64,000 nucleotides of DNA from Nocardia caishijiensis NBRC 108228 (GTDB taxonomy: Bacteria > Actinomycetota > Actinomycetes > Mycobacteriales > Mycobacteriaceae), in assembly GCF_001612825.1 (NCBI RefSeq), contig NZ_BDBE01000027.1:81576-145575 (forward strand), read 5' to 3'. Position numbers and translations under genes: made by a program. Of this stretch, positions 25,820 to 33,079 are shown one piece after another (positions within the stretch are counted from its first letter, which is position 1; every line of letters begins with the position of its first letter). The notes under the pieces are model-generated. The model worked only from the letters and a program-made list of their open reading frames with translations. It did not search any database and was not told the origin of the DNA.

Positions 25820-25833
25820 CTACTGAACGGTAG
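25820..25833 (+). promoter_or_regulatory. Putative operator upstream of accA3
   Basis: CTACTGAACGGTAG has CTAC/GTAG half-sites around TGAACG, and differs in the 12-base core by one base from the accD5 and pntAA sites. It is 128 bases before the accA3 start and 35 bases before its -10 hexamer. Confidence 0.55.
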
Positions 25834-25868
25834 GGCTAGCCGAGTTCGGGGCGAATTGGCACACTGCC

Positions 25869-25874
25869 TACACT
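25869..25874 (+). promoter_or_regulatory. Putative -10 of accA3 promoter
   Basis: TACACT in a context (CACT-N4-ACACTCGC) shared with the accD5 promoter. Here a leader of about 80 bases with a Shine-Dalgarno sequence would follow. Confidence 0.4.
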
Positions 25875-25961
25875 CGCCCGAGACGAAAGTTGTCGATACC
25901 GGGCGCGGGGCCCACACGGTGACCCGTCCGAAGCGACCAAAGATTGCACACAGGAGGCTCA

Positions 25962-27761
25962 GTGCCCAGCCATGCCAGCGCACGGATCACGAAGGTACTC
26001 GTAGCTAACCGCGGCGAGATCGCGGTCCGCGTGATCCGGGCTGCCAAGGACGCGGGGATCACCAGCGTCGCGGTGTACGCCGAGCCCGATGCCGACGCTC
26101 CCTTCGTGAAGCTCGCCGACGAGGCGTTCGCCCTCGGCGGCCAGACCTCGGCCGAGTCGTACCTCGTGTTCGACAAGATCCTCGACGCCGCCGCCAAGTC
26201 GGGCGCCGACGCGATCCACCCCGGCTACGGCTTCCTCTCCGAGAACGCCGACTTCGCCCAGGCCGTCCTCGACGCCGGGCTGATCTGGATCGGCCCCTCG
26301 CCGCAGTCGATTCGCGACCTGGGTGACAAGGTCACCGCCCGCCACATCGCCGAGCGCGCGCAGGCCCCGATGGCCGCGGGCACCAAGGACCCGGTCAAGA
26401 ACGCCGACGAGGTCGTCGCGTTCGCCGAGGAGTACGGCGTCCCGGTCGCGATCAAGGCGGCCTTCGGTGGTGGTGGCCGCGGCATGAAGGTCGCCCACAC
26501 CATCGAGGAGATCCCCGAGCTGTTCGAGTCGGCCACCCGTGAGGCCGTCGCCGCGTTCGGTCGCGGTGAGTGCTTCGTCGAGCAGTACCTGGACAAGGCC
26601 CGCCACGTCGAGGCCCAGGTCATCGCGGACCAGCACGGCAACGTCGTCGTGGCCGGTACCCGCGACTGCTCGCTGCAGCGTCGCTTCCAGAAGCTCGTCG
26701 AGGAGGCGCCCGCGCCGTTCCTGTCCGACGAGGTCCGGGCCAAGATCCACGAGTCGGCCAAGCGCATCTGCCGCGAGGCGGGCTACTACGGCGCGGGCAC
26801 CGTGGAGTACCTGGTGCAGGGCGAGACCGTGTCGTTCCTCGAGGTGAACACCCGCCTGCAGGTGGAGCATCCGGTCACCGAGGAGACCGCCGGTATCGAC
26901 CTGGTGCGTCAGCAGTTCCGCATCGCCGAGGGCCACGAACTGAGCATCACCGAGGACCCGACTCCGCGTGGTCACTCGTTCGAGTTCCGCATCAACGGCG
27001 AGGACGCCGGTCGCGGCTTCCTGCCCGCCCCCGGCCCGGTCAGCGTGTACCGCGAGCCGTCGGGCCCCGGTGTGCGCGTGGATTCCGGTGTGGTGCAGGG
27101 CAGCGTCATCGGCGGCCAGTTCGACTCGATGCTCGCCAAGCTGATCGTCACCGGCGAGAACCGTGAGCAGGCGCTGCAGCGTGCCCGTCGCGCGCTGGCC
27201 GAGTACGAGGTCGACGGCCTGGCGACGGTCATCCCGTTCCACCGCGCGATCGTCGAGGATCCGGCGTTCATCGGTGACGGCGAGAAGTTCGACGTCTACA
27301 CCAAGTGGATCGAAACCGAGTGGAAGAACACCGTCGAGCCGTACACCGGCGGCGGTGCACCGGCCGACGAGGACGAGGACCTGCCCCGGCAGAAGGTGGT
27401 CGTCGAGGTCGGTGGCCGTCGCGTCGAGGTGTCGCTGCCCGGCCAGTTCTCCCTCGGTGGCGGCGCGGCCGGTGCGGCCGGTAACGGTGTGGTCCGCAAG
27501 AAGCCGAAGGCACGCAAGCGGGGTGGCGCCGGTGGCGGTGCCGCTTCCGGTGACGCGGTCACCGCGCCCATGCAGGGCACCGTGGTGAAGGTCGCCGTCG
27601 AAGAGGGCCAGACCGTCGAGGCGGGCGACCTGATCGTGGTGCTCGAGGCCATGAAGATGGAGAACCCGGTCAACGCGCACAAGGCCGGTGTGGTCACCGG
27701 GCTGGCCGTCGAGGCGGGTGCGGCGATCACCCAGGGCACCGTCTTGGCCGAGATCAAGTAG
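25962..27761 (+). CDS. accA3: Acyl-CoA carboxylase biotin carboxylase/carrier alpha subunit
   Basis: AccA3 carboxylates its own biotin and delivers CO2 to AccD partners. The 599-residue protein has a biotin carboxylase region ([20 protein letters not shown] at the start, ATP-grasp [14 protein letters not shown] near 168-181, and the catalytic [19 protein letters not shown] near 300-318), an Ala/Gly-rich basic linker, and a C-terminal biotinyl domain with EAMKMEN, where Lys565 is biotinylated by BirA. GTG 25962 follows GGAGG by four bases. The divergent or nearby birA, accD5 and accE5 complete the complex. Confidence 0.95.
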   Translation: MPSHASARITKVLVANRGEIAVRVIRAAKDAGITSVAVYAEPDADAPFVKLADEAFALGGQTSAESYLVFDKILDAAAKSGADAIHPGYGFLSENADFAQAVLDAGLIWIGPSPQSIRDLGDKVTARHIAERAQAPMAAGTKDPVKNADEVVAFAEEYGVPVAIKAAFGGGGRGMKVAHTIEEIPELFESATREAVAAFGRGECFVEQYLDKARHVEAQVIADQHGNVVVAGTRDCSLQRRFQKLVEEAPAPFLSDEVRAKIHESAKRICREAGYYGAGTVEYLVQGETVSFLEVNTRLQVEHPVTEETAGIDLVRQQFRIAEGHELSITEDPTPRGHSFEFRINGEDAGRGFLPAPGPVSVYREPSGPGVRVDSGVVQGSVIGGQFDSMLAKLIVTGENREQALQRARRALAEYEVDGLATVIPFHRAIVEDPAFIGDGEKFDVYTKWIETEWKNTVEPYTGGGAPADEDEDLPRQKVVVEVGGRRVEVSLPGQFSLGGGAAGAAGNGVVRKKPKARKRGGAGGGAASGDAVTAPMQGTVVKVAVEEGQTVEAGDLIVVLEAMKMENPVNAHKAGVVTGLAVEAGAAITQGTVLAEIK

Positions 27762-27907
27762 CTGTTCCGCCGCTCCGCGAATTCAGGCCGGACCCAGGTG
27801 CGGCGAGAGCTTCGTCGGCGGCCGGACCAAGGGTTGATGGTCTCGGTAGCTCGTCCCCGGCGAGTTACCCGTGTGCCGACCAGATCACGAGTTGCGTGAA
27901 CGAAAAG

Positions 27908-27939
27908 CGACGATCCGCTGCCCAGGCAGCGGATCGTCG
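27908..27939 (+). terminator. Hairpin terminator after accA3
   Basis: A 15-bp perfect inverted repeat (27908-27922 with 27925-27939; CGACGATCCGCTGCC) closed by a very short loop and followed by TTGTGT. It lies 146 bases after accA3 and ends 11 bases before the patatin -10 hexamer, so a regulatory role for the latter is also possible. Confidence 0.6.
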
Positions 27940-27950
27940 TTGTGTCTGGA

Positions 27951-27956
27951 TATGGT
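27951..27956 (+). promoter_or_regulatory. -10 hexamer, leaderless promoter of patatin gene
   Basis: TATGGT ends six bases before the GTG at 27963. Confidence 0.45.
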
Positions 27957-27962
27957 GAACCG

Positions 27963-28931
27963 GTGACCAGTTCTGCGCACGTCGGCTCGGATTCCTCGGC
28001 CGTGCCGGGTCCGGTGTCGGTCGCCGAGGTCATTCGCGGCAGGCAGGCTGCCGGGCATCGCGACGACGGCCATCGGCTGGCGTTGGTGATCGAGGGTGGC
28101 GGCAGTCGCGGGGTGTACTCCAGCGGCATGGTGCAGGCACTAGAGGAGCTCGGGCTGTCGGCGGTGTTCGACGCCGTGTACGGCACGTCGGCCGGGGCGA
28201 TCAACGGGGCATGGCTGCTGTGTGGTCGGGCCGCGTCGGGGATGCGGTCGTGGACGGATCGCACCATCATGCGGCGCGTGGTCGACCCGGTGCGGATCGT
28301 GCGCGGGCGACCGGTCTTCGATCTGCACTACCTGGTGCACCGGGTGTACGACGGGATCGAGCCGATGGACTTCCCGGCGATTCTGGCCAATCCGACCAGC
28401 TTCCACCCGATCGCCACCGACACCCGTACCGGGCTGCCGGTCGATCTCGCACCGTTCATCGTCGACAAACCGACCCTGCTCACGGCGTTGCGCGCGTCGG
28501 CGGGGTTGCCGTTGCTCGCGGGTCCGCCGGTGGAACTGGCCGGTCGCAGCTATTTCGACGGCGGCCTCTCGGAGACCGTGCCGATCCGGAGCGCTGTCGG
28601 CGCGGGAGCCACCCACGCGCTGGTGCTGCGTACGCGCCGCGCCGGCGAACTGCGCCCGCCCGCTCCCCTGGTGCACCGCGTGGTCGGTGGCGGGTATCTG
28701 CGTGCGGTCGCCCCCGGCGCGTTCCGCGCGTGGTCGGCGCGCCCCGGCCAGCAGGCCGTGGAGGACACCTATCTGGCGGGCCTCGGTGACCGGGTGCTGC
28801 AGGTCCATCCGCCCGAGGACGCACCGTCGGTCGACAGCGCCGCACGCGACACCACCCTGCTCACGCAGGCCCTCGAGCTCGGCCGCGCCGCCGTCCACGC
28901 CCTGCTCGGTGACCGGCCGAGCCCGGCCTGA
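27963..28931 (+). CDS. Patatin-like phospholipase
   Basis: The 322-residue protein is a patatin-fold lipid acyl hydrolase. It has the oxyanion loop IEGGGSRGVYSSGM near residues 43-56, the nucleophile elbow YGTSAGAINGAWL with the GxSxG serine near 75-87, and the catalytic aspartate motif YFDGGLSETVPIR near 191-203. The N-terminal 35 residues are polar; no signal peptide is present. It probably cleaves acyl chains from phospholipids or other esters. The GTG at 27963 is chosen by its promoter hexamer. It and the next gene appear inserted between accA3 and the lat locus. Confidence 0.9.
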   Translation: MTSSAHVGSDSSAVPGPVSVAEVIRGRQAAGHRDDGHRLALVIEGGGSRGVYSSGMVQALEELGLSAVFDAVYGTSAGAINGAWLLCGRAASGMRSWTDRTIMRRVVDPVRIVRGRPVFDLHYLVHRVYDGIEPMDFPAILANPTSFHPIATDTRTGLPVDLAPFIVDKPTLLTALRASAGLPLLAGPPVELAGRSYFDGGLSETVPIRSAVGAGATHALVLRTRRAGELRPPAPLVHRVVGGGYLRAVAPGAFRAWSARPGQQAVEDTYLAGLGDRVLQVHPPEDAPSVDSAARDTTLLTQALELGRAAVHALLGDRPSPA

Positions 28932-29033
28932 GCCGAGCCCCGGAACTCCGGGGCACCGGTTTTGCCGGATTTCCCGGTTCTGCCCGCTCCCTTAGCGTCT
29001 CAGCGGCGAGGGCATGAGCAGAGGGAGACCGGG

Positions 29034-30401
29034 ATGGGTACGCAGGTGCTGGCTCGACCGTCGGTGGAGTCCGCCGGGGAGCATCGGGACGAGTCGGGGT
29101 GGCATCCGGCCGTTCGCGTCCTGTTCCGCTTCACGTTCGTCACCGTCGGCATCGGTATGGCGGGTGCGTGGCTGCTACATGCCTTGCTGCGCACCCTCGG
29201 TCTGCCGCAGCAGGCGGTGGCCGAGATCGGCAAGTGGCTCGCGCTGCATCCCCTGACCGACTGGGTCGGTATCCGGCTCTTCGATGTCCGGGTCGACTAC
29301 ACGGTCACCGGTAGCGGTGACACGGCCGCGAAGTGGATCAGCGTCGTCACCCTGATCCTGGTCGCGATCCCGGTGACCGCCGTGTGGTCGGTGCTGGACC
29401 GCCGCCGCACCGCCTATGACCGCCTGTACGCCTGGTTCCGACTGCTGGTGCGGTTCACCCTGGTGAGCGCGCTGATGCTGTACGGGATGATCAAGCTGAT
29501 GCCGACGCAGATGTCGTTCAATCTGGAGCGGCTGGTCGAACCGTTCGGGCACATGAGCCCGATGGCGGTGCTGTGGGCGCAGTCGTCGTTGTCCGAGCCC
29601 TACGAGATGGCGCTCGGGGCCGCCGAGGTGACGGCCGCGGTGCTGCTGATCCTGCCGCTCACCGCCGGGCTCGGCTCGGTTCTCGCGGTGATCGTCGCAC
29701 TGCAGGTGGTGCTGATGAATCTCACCTTCGATGTGCCGGTGAAGCTGTTCGCCCTCCAATTGCTCTTGTACGCAACGCTTCTCGCGGCTCCCGAGCTGGC
29801 GAGGCTGGTCCGGGCACTGCTCGGTCGTGCGGTCGAGCCGAGCCGGCGCGCCGCCCTGCTCGGTTCGCCACGTGGCCACCGGCTGATGCTCGGCGCCCAG
29901 GTGCTGCTCGGGTCGTGGTTGCTCGTCGCCACGGCGGTCGAGGCCTACGACGGCTGGCACACCTACGGCAACGCCCGGCCGAAGTCGCCGCTCTACGGCA
30001 TCTGGAATGTCACCGAGTACACGGTCGACGGCCAGCCGGTGCCCGCGCTCGTGGACTTCGACGCACCGGGCACCGGGCTGCCGAACCCGACCGAACGGTT
30101 CCGCCGCATCATCTTCGACATCCCGCAGGGCATGACCGCCCAGCGCCTCGACGATTCGCTGGTGTCCTTTCCCGCCCGCGTCGACACCGGCAAGCAGACC
30201 GTCACGTTGTCCAAGGACACCAGCCACCAGTTGACCCTCGCGTCCTTCACTTACGCTCGGCCACAGGACGACCAGCTCGTCCTCGACGGCAAGCTCGGCG
30301 GTCGCTCGGTGCGGATGCGGCTCGACCAGGTGGATCTCGCGCAGTTCCCGGTCGTCTCGCGCGGCTTCCACTGGGTGCAGGCCACGCCCTACTACCAGTG
30401 A
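29034..30401 (+). CDS. DoxX-like multipass membrane protein
   Basis: The 455-residue protein has about seven membrane segments, for example VRVLFRFTFVTVGIGMAGAW near residue 30, WISVVTLILVAIPVTAVWSV, FTLVSALMLYGMIKLMPTQM and VLLILPLTAGLGSVLAVIVA, in a layout resembling DoxX-like proteins. The last 135 residues are soluble, beginning after KSPLYGIWNVTEYTVDGQPV and patterned like a beta-barrel (GIWNV, alternating strands, DGKLGG), possibly a lipocalin-like domain. Related proteins in Bacteroidetes and actinobacteria are uncharacterised. Start has GGGAG upstream. I do not assign a function. Confidence 0.65.
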   Translation: MGTQVLARPSVESAGEHRDESGWHPAVRVLFRFTFVTVGIGMAGAWLLHALLRTLGLPQQAVAEIGKWLALHPLTDWVGIRLFDVRVDYTVTGSGDTAAKWISVVTLILVAIPVTAVWSVLDRRRTAYDRLYAWFRLLVRFTLVSALMLYGMIKLMPTQMSFNLERLVEPFGHMSPMAVLWAQSSLSEPYEMALGAAEVTAAVLLILPLTAGLGSVLAVIVALQVVLMNLTFDVPVKLFALQLLLYATLLAAPELARLVRALLGRAVEPSRRAALLGSPRGHRLMLGAQVLLGSWLLVATAVEAYDGWHTYGNARPKSPLYGIWNVTEYTVDGQPVPALVDFDAPGTGLPNPTERFRRIIFDIPQGMTAQRLDDSLVSFPARVDTGKQTVTLSKDTSHQLTLASFTYARPQDDQLVLDGKLGGRSVRMRLDQVDLAQFPVVSRGFHWVQATPYYQ

Positions 30402-30411
30402 CGCCGACGAC

Positions 30412-30417
30412 TAGGCT
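30412..30417 (+). promoter_or_regulatory. -10 hexamer, leaderless promoter of 118-aa gene
   Basis: TAGGCT ends seven bases before the GTG at 30425. Confidence 0.4.
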
Positions 30418-30424
30418 CCCCGTC

Positions 30425-30781
30425 GTGGAACCGATCGAGATCAACGCGGGCTCCTGGTACCTGCGGGCCCTGCGCGCCGACGACCGCATCGACGACCGTC
30501 CCGCGCTGGCCGAAGCAGGCATCGTCGACCCTGGTTACATCGCCCGCCGCGACAGCGGCTGGGCGGACGAATCGCACCTGTCGTGGGCGGTGTGCGTGCC
30601 GACCACGGCGGAGATGATCGCCGAGATCGGCGTCACCCCCGACGCGGACGGCACCGCGCTGATCACCGGTTGGGCGCGCGACGGCTTCGCCGACGCCCTG
30701 GCCACCGGCGTCGAATCGGTGACCCGTTTCGTCGCGGGCGCCCTGGCCCTCACCCCGCGACTCAGCCCCGAATTGGGCTGA
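30425..30781 (+). CDS. Hypothetical protein, 118 aa
   Basis: I do not recognise a named family. The protein begins MEPIEINAGSWYLRALRADD, has an acidic middle and a C-terminal helix-rich part (ALITGWARDGFADALATGVE), with no membrane segment, signal peptide or cysteine pair. Many actinobacteria carry similar short cytoplasmic proteins of unknown function. It starts 23 bases after the DoxX-like gene, with which it may also be cotranscribed, and has its own TAGGCT hexamer. The start and length fit good codon usage. Confidence 0.6.
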   Translation: MEPIEINAGSWYLRALRADDRIDDRPALAEAGIVDPGYIARRDSGWADESHLSWAVCVPTTAEMIAEIGVTPDADGTALITGWARDGFADALATGVESVTRFVAGALALTPRLSPELG

Positions 30782-30802
30782 GCCACCGGGCATCCGGTCT
30801 CG

Positions 30803-30997
30803 TCAGTAGATGCAGGGCTTGGGACGACCTGCCCAGCCGCCGTTGAGGAATTCGCAGACCGCCGAGAAGATGTCGCCCGTCGAGGACCCGACCTGGGTCG
30901 CGGCGGGGGCGATATCGGGTGCGGTGGCCGCGTTCGCGGTCGCGACGGGGAGGGCGAGGCCGGCGATCACGGCGCTGACAGCAACGAGCTTCTTCAT
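30803..30997 (-). CDS. Small secreted protein, 64 aa
   Basis: The protein starts MKKLVAVSAVIAGLALPVAT, a classical Sec signal peptide with likely cleavage after ANA (residues 21-23), leaving a mature peptide of about 41 residues with two cysteines (VCEFLNGG and PKPCIY) that could form one disulfide. AGGA lies six bases before the ATG. Small secreted two-cysteine peptides are common in Nocardia and their function is unknown. A 14-bp palindrome lies about 65 bases upstream, suggesting regulation by a TetR-like protein. Confidence 0.7.
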   Translation of the reverse strand: MKKLVAVSAVIAGLALPVATANAATAPDIAPAATQVGSSTGDIFSAVCEFLNGGWAGRPKPCIY

Positions 30998-31060
30998 CGA
31001 GAGTCCTGTTCGGTAGTTGTCGATCGAGTTGTTCGCTCGGAAGACGAGTCTTGCATATCT

Positions 31061-31074
31061 GACCGTTCGGTCAA
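31061..31074 (-). promoter_or_regulatory. 14-bp palindrome upstream of secreted peptide gene
   Basis: TGACCGTTCGGTCA is a perfect TGACCG-NN-CGGTCA dyad. On the minus strand TTGACC, a good -35 match, overlaps it, so binding could block the promoter of the 64-aa gene. Confidence 0.45.
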
Positions 31075-31108
31075 ATACCGAATCAGGTTTCTCCCAACAG
31101 TTCTGCCG

Positions 31109-32449
31109 TCATTCCGCGATGGTCGCCAGTACCCGGTCGAGGGCGTCGACGGCCTTGCCGAGTTCTGCTTCGGTGACGGTGAGTGCCGGACGGAACCGGA
31201 TTCCGCGTTCGCCGGTGCCCAGCAGCAGCACGTGTTCGCGCTCGCGCAGCGCCGTCACCACGCGATCCCGCAGCAGTGGCGTGGCCAGCGTGATCGCGCA
31301 CATCAGCCCGCGTCCGCGCACCTCGCTCACCTTCTCGGGGTGCGCGGCGGCGAGCTGGCCGAGCTGATCGAGCAGGTACCGGCCGAGCGGGCCGACCTCG
31401 TCGATCAGCCGATCCCGTTCCAGCACTTCGAGAACGCGGCGCGCACGCACCATGTCGGTGAGGTTGCCGCCCCAGGTGGAGTTCAGTCGCGAACTCACCC
31501 GGAAGACATTGTCGGGCACCTCGTCGACCCTGCCCCCTGCCATGATGCCGCAGACCTGGGTCTTCTTCCCGAACGCCACCACGTCGGGCGTGACGTCCAA
31601 TTGCTGGAAGGCCCAGGTGGTTCCGGTGAGCCCTACCCCGGTCTGCACTTCATCGAGGATGAACAGGGCGTCGTTGTCGTGACACAACCGCCGCATCGCG
31701 ACCAGGAACTGCGGTCGTAGGTGACGGTCACCGCCCTCGCCCTGGATGGGTTCGGCGATGAAGCAGGCGATGTCGTGCGGGCGGTCGGCGAACGCGCGCG
31801 CGGCCTGGGCGAGAGTTTCGGCCTCGAGCGTGTCGAGGTCGTCACCCGCGAAGGTGTGCGGAGTGTCCAGACGGGGCCAGTCGAACTTGGGGAAGCGCGC
31901 GGTCTTGACCGGGTCGGTGTTCGTCAGCGACATGGTGTAGCCGCTTCGCCCGTGGAAAGCACCGGTCAGGTGCAGCACCTGCGTGCCGAGTTCCGGTGAG
32001 CGGCCGTGGAATTCGTTGTGTCTGCTCTTCCAGTCGAAGGCCACCTTGAGCGCGTTCTCGACCGCCAACGCCCCGCCGTCGACGAAGAACAGGTGTGGCA
32101 GTCGCGGATCGCCGAGCACGCGGGCGAAGGTGTCGACGAAGCGAGCCATCTCGACGGTGTAGATGTCGGAGTTGCTCGGCTTGTTCACGGCCGCGGTGGC
32201 CAGTTCGGCCCGGAAGCGTTCGTCGCGCGCCAGGGCCGGGTGGTTCATCCCGAGGGCATTGGAGGCGAAGAAGCCGAACATGTCGAGATAGGCGGTGCCG
32301 TCGCGTTCGTCGATGAGCGTGCGGCCATGGGACTTGTGCAGGTCGAGCACAAGGTCGAAGCCGTCCGCGAGGATGTGCGAGGACAGGATTTCGTGGACCC
32401 GGTTGGCGGGGGTGACCGCCGCGCCGGGGCGCTCCAGTTCGATGGTCAC
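31109..32449 (-). CDS. lat: L-lysine 6-transaminase
   Basis: Lat is a class III PLP aminotransferase that converts L-lysine and 2-oxoglutarate to piperideine-6-carboxylate and glutamate. The 446-residue protein has FFVDGGALAVENALKVAFDW near residues 115-134, FIAEPIQGEGGDRHLRP near 220, the cofactor aspartate in ILDEVQTGVGLTG, and the PLP lysine in AFGKKTQVCGIMAGG. It matches, from memory, Rv3290c. The GTG start is six bases after TACCCT. It is transcribed after lrpA, with Pcd divergent on the other side, together degrading lysine to 2-aminoadipate. Confidence 0.94.
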   Translation of the reverse strand: MTIELERPGAAVTPANRVHEILSSHILADGFDLVLDLHKSHGRTLIDERDGTAYLDMFGFFASNALGMNHPALARDERFRAELATAAVNKPSNSDIYTVEMARFVDTFARVLGDPRLPHLFFVDGGALAVENALKVAFDWKSRHNEFHGRSPELGTQVLHLTGAFHGRSGYTMSLTNTDPVKTARFPKFDWPRLDTPHTFAGDDLDTLEAETLAQAARAFADRPHDIACFIAEPIQGEGGDRHLRPQFLVAMRRLCHDNDALFILDEVQTGVGLTGTTWAFQQLDVTPDVVAFGKKTQVCGIMAGGRVDEVPDNVFRVSSRLNSTWGGNLTDMVRARRVLEVLERDRLIDEVGPLGRYLLDQLGQLAAAHPEKVSEVRGRGLMCAITLATPLLRDRVVTALREREHVLLLGTGERGIRFRPALTVTEAELGKAVDALDRVLATIAE

Positions 32450-32455
32450 GACCCG

Positions 32456-32461
32456 AGGGTA
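32456..32461 (-). promoter_or_regulatory. -10 hexamer, leaderless promoter of lat
   Basis: TACCCT on the minus strand ends six bases before the GTG at 32449. Confidence 0.45.
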
Positions 32462-32513
32462 CGCAACTATTTACGGAACATCCACGGAATGACGGATTAA
32501 TTACGAAGAATCG
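32462..32513 (-). promoter_or_regulatory. AT-rich region between lrpA and lat, possible LrpA site
   Basis: This 52-base gap is strikingly AT-rich for the genome and contains GATTAATTAC and two TTACG elements. Lrp-type regulators prefer such DNA, and the adjacent gene encodes one. Confidence 0.4.
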
Positions 32514-32966
32514 TTACCTGTCGTAGAATGTCTGCAGGATGATGGTGCTGCGCGTCCGCACGTTGGCGGTGGCCCGGATCTCTTGCAGCAGCTGTTCGAG
32601 ATGCCGGGGTGAGGCCACCCGCACCAGCAGGACGTAGCTCTCCTCGCCCGCCACCGAGTGGCACGCCTCGATGCCGGGAACGTGCTGCAACAATGCGGGC
32701 GCGTCATCGGGCTGGGACGGGTCGAGAGGAGTGATCGCGACGAATGCCGACAGCAGGTGCCCGAGCGCTTCGGGATCGACGTTGGCCGTGTACCCGCGGA
32801 TCACACCGCGCGCCTCGAGCCTGCGCACCCGCGACTGCACCGCGGAGACCGAAAGACTGGCCTTCTCCGCCAGATTCGACAGGGTGGCGCGCCCGTCGTT
32901 CATCAGCTCTCTGATCAGAAGCCGGTCGATATCGTCGAGCTGGGGTCTAGCCGGTGTATCCGCCAT
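32514..32966 (-). CDS. lrpA: Lrp/AsnC family regulator LrpA
   Basis: The 150-residue protein has the Lrp DNA-binding domain (DIDRLLIRELMNDGRATLSN, LAEKASLSVSAVQSRVRRLE near residues 32-51) and the RAM ligand domain (ALGHLLSAFVAITPLDPSQP, VAGEESYVLLVRVASPRHLE). In M. tuberculosis the equivalent Rv3291c controls the adjacent lat gene and binds amino acids. The gene precedes lat and is divergent from pcd, so it is likely the local lysine-responsive regulator. The ATG has TAGCCT six bases upstream. Confidence 0.92.
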   Translation of the reverse strand: MADTPARPQLDDIDRLLIRELMNDGRATLSNLAEKASLSVSAVQSRVRRLEARGVIRGYTANVDPEALGHLLSAFVAITPLDPSQPDDAPALLQHVPGIEACHSVAGEESYVLLVRVASPRHLEQLLQEIRATANVRTRSTIILQTFYDR

Positions 32967-32972
32967 CAGCGA

Positions 32973-32978
32973 AGGCTA
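32973..32978 (-). promoter_or_regulatory. -10 hexamer, leaderless promoter of lrpA
   Basis: TAGCCT on the minus strand ends six bases before the ATG at 32966. Confidence 0.45.
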
Positions 32979-33079
32979 ACGCAGGCCGGGGGTTGCGCGG
33001 GGAAGACTTCTTTCTGTTCTCCTCCGAAATCCGAGCGAACTTTTCCGTGAGTCGTACCAACAGCAGAAGGTGAACAGCG

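Noticed and set aside
21260..27680. Large minus-strand frames opposite accD5 and accA3
   Set aside because: Mirror frames of highly biased coding sequence; the sense proteins are unmistakable carboxylase subunits.
30784..30798. 5-bp hairpin between the 118-aa gene and the secreted peptide gene
   Set aside because: Too short to claim as a terminator with confidence.
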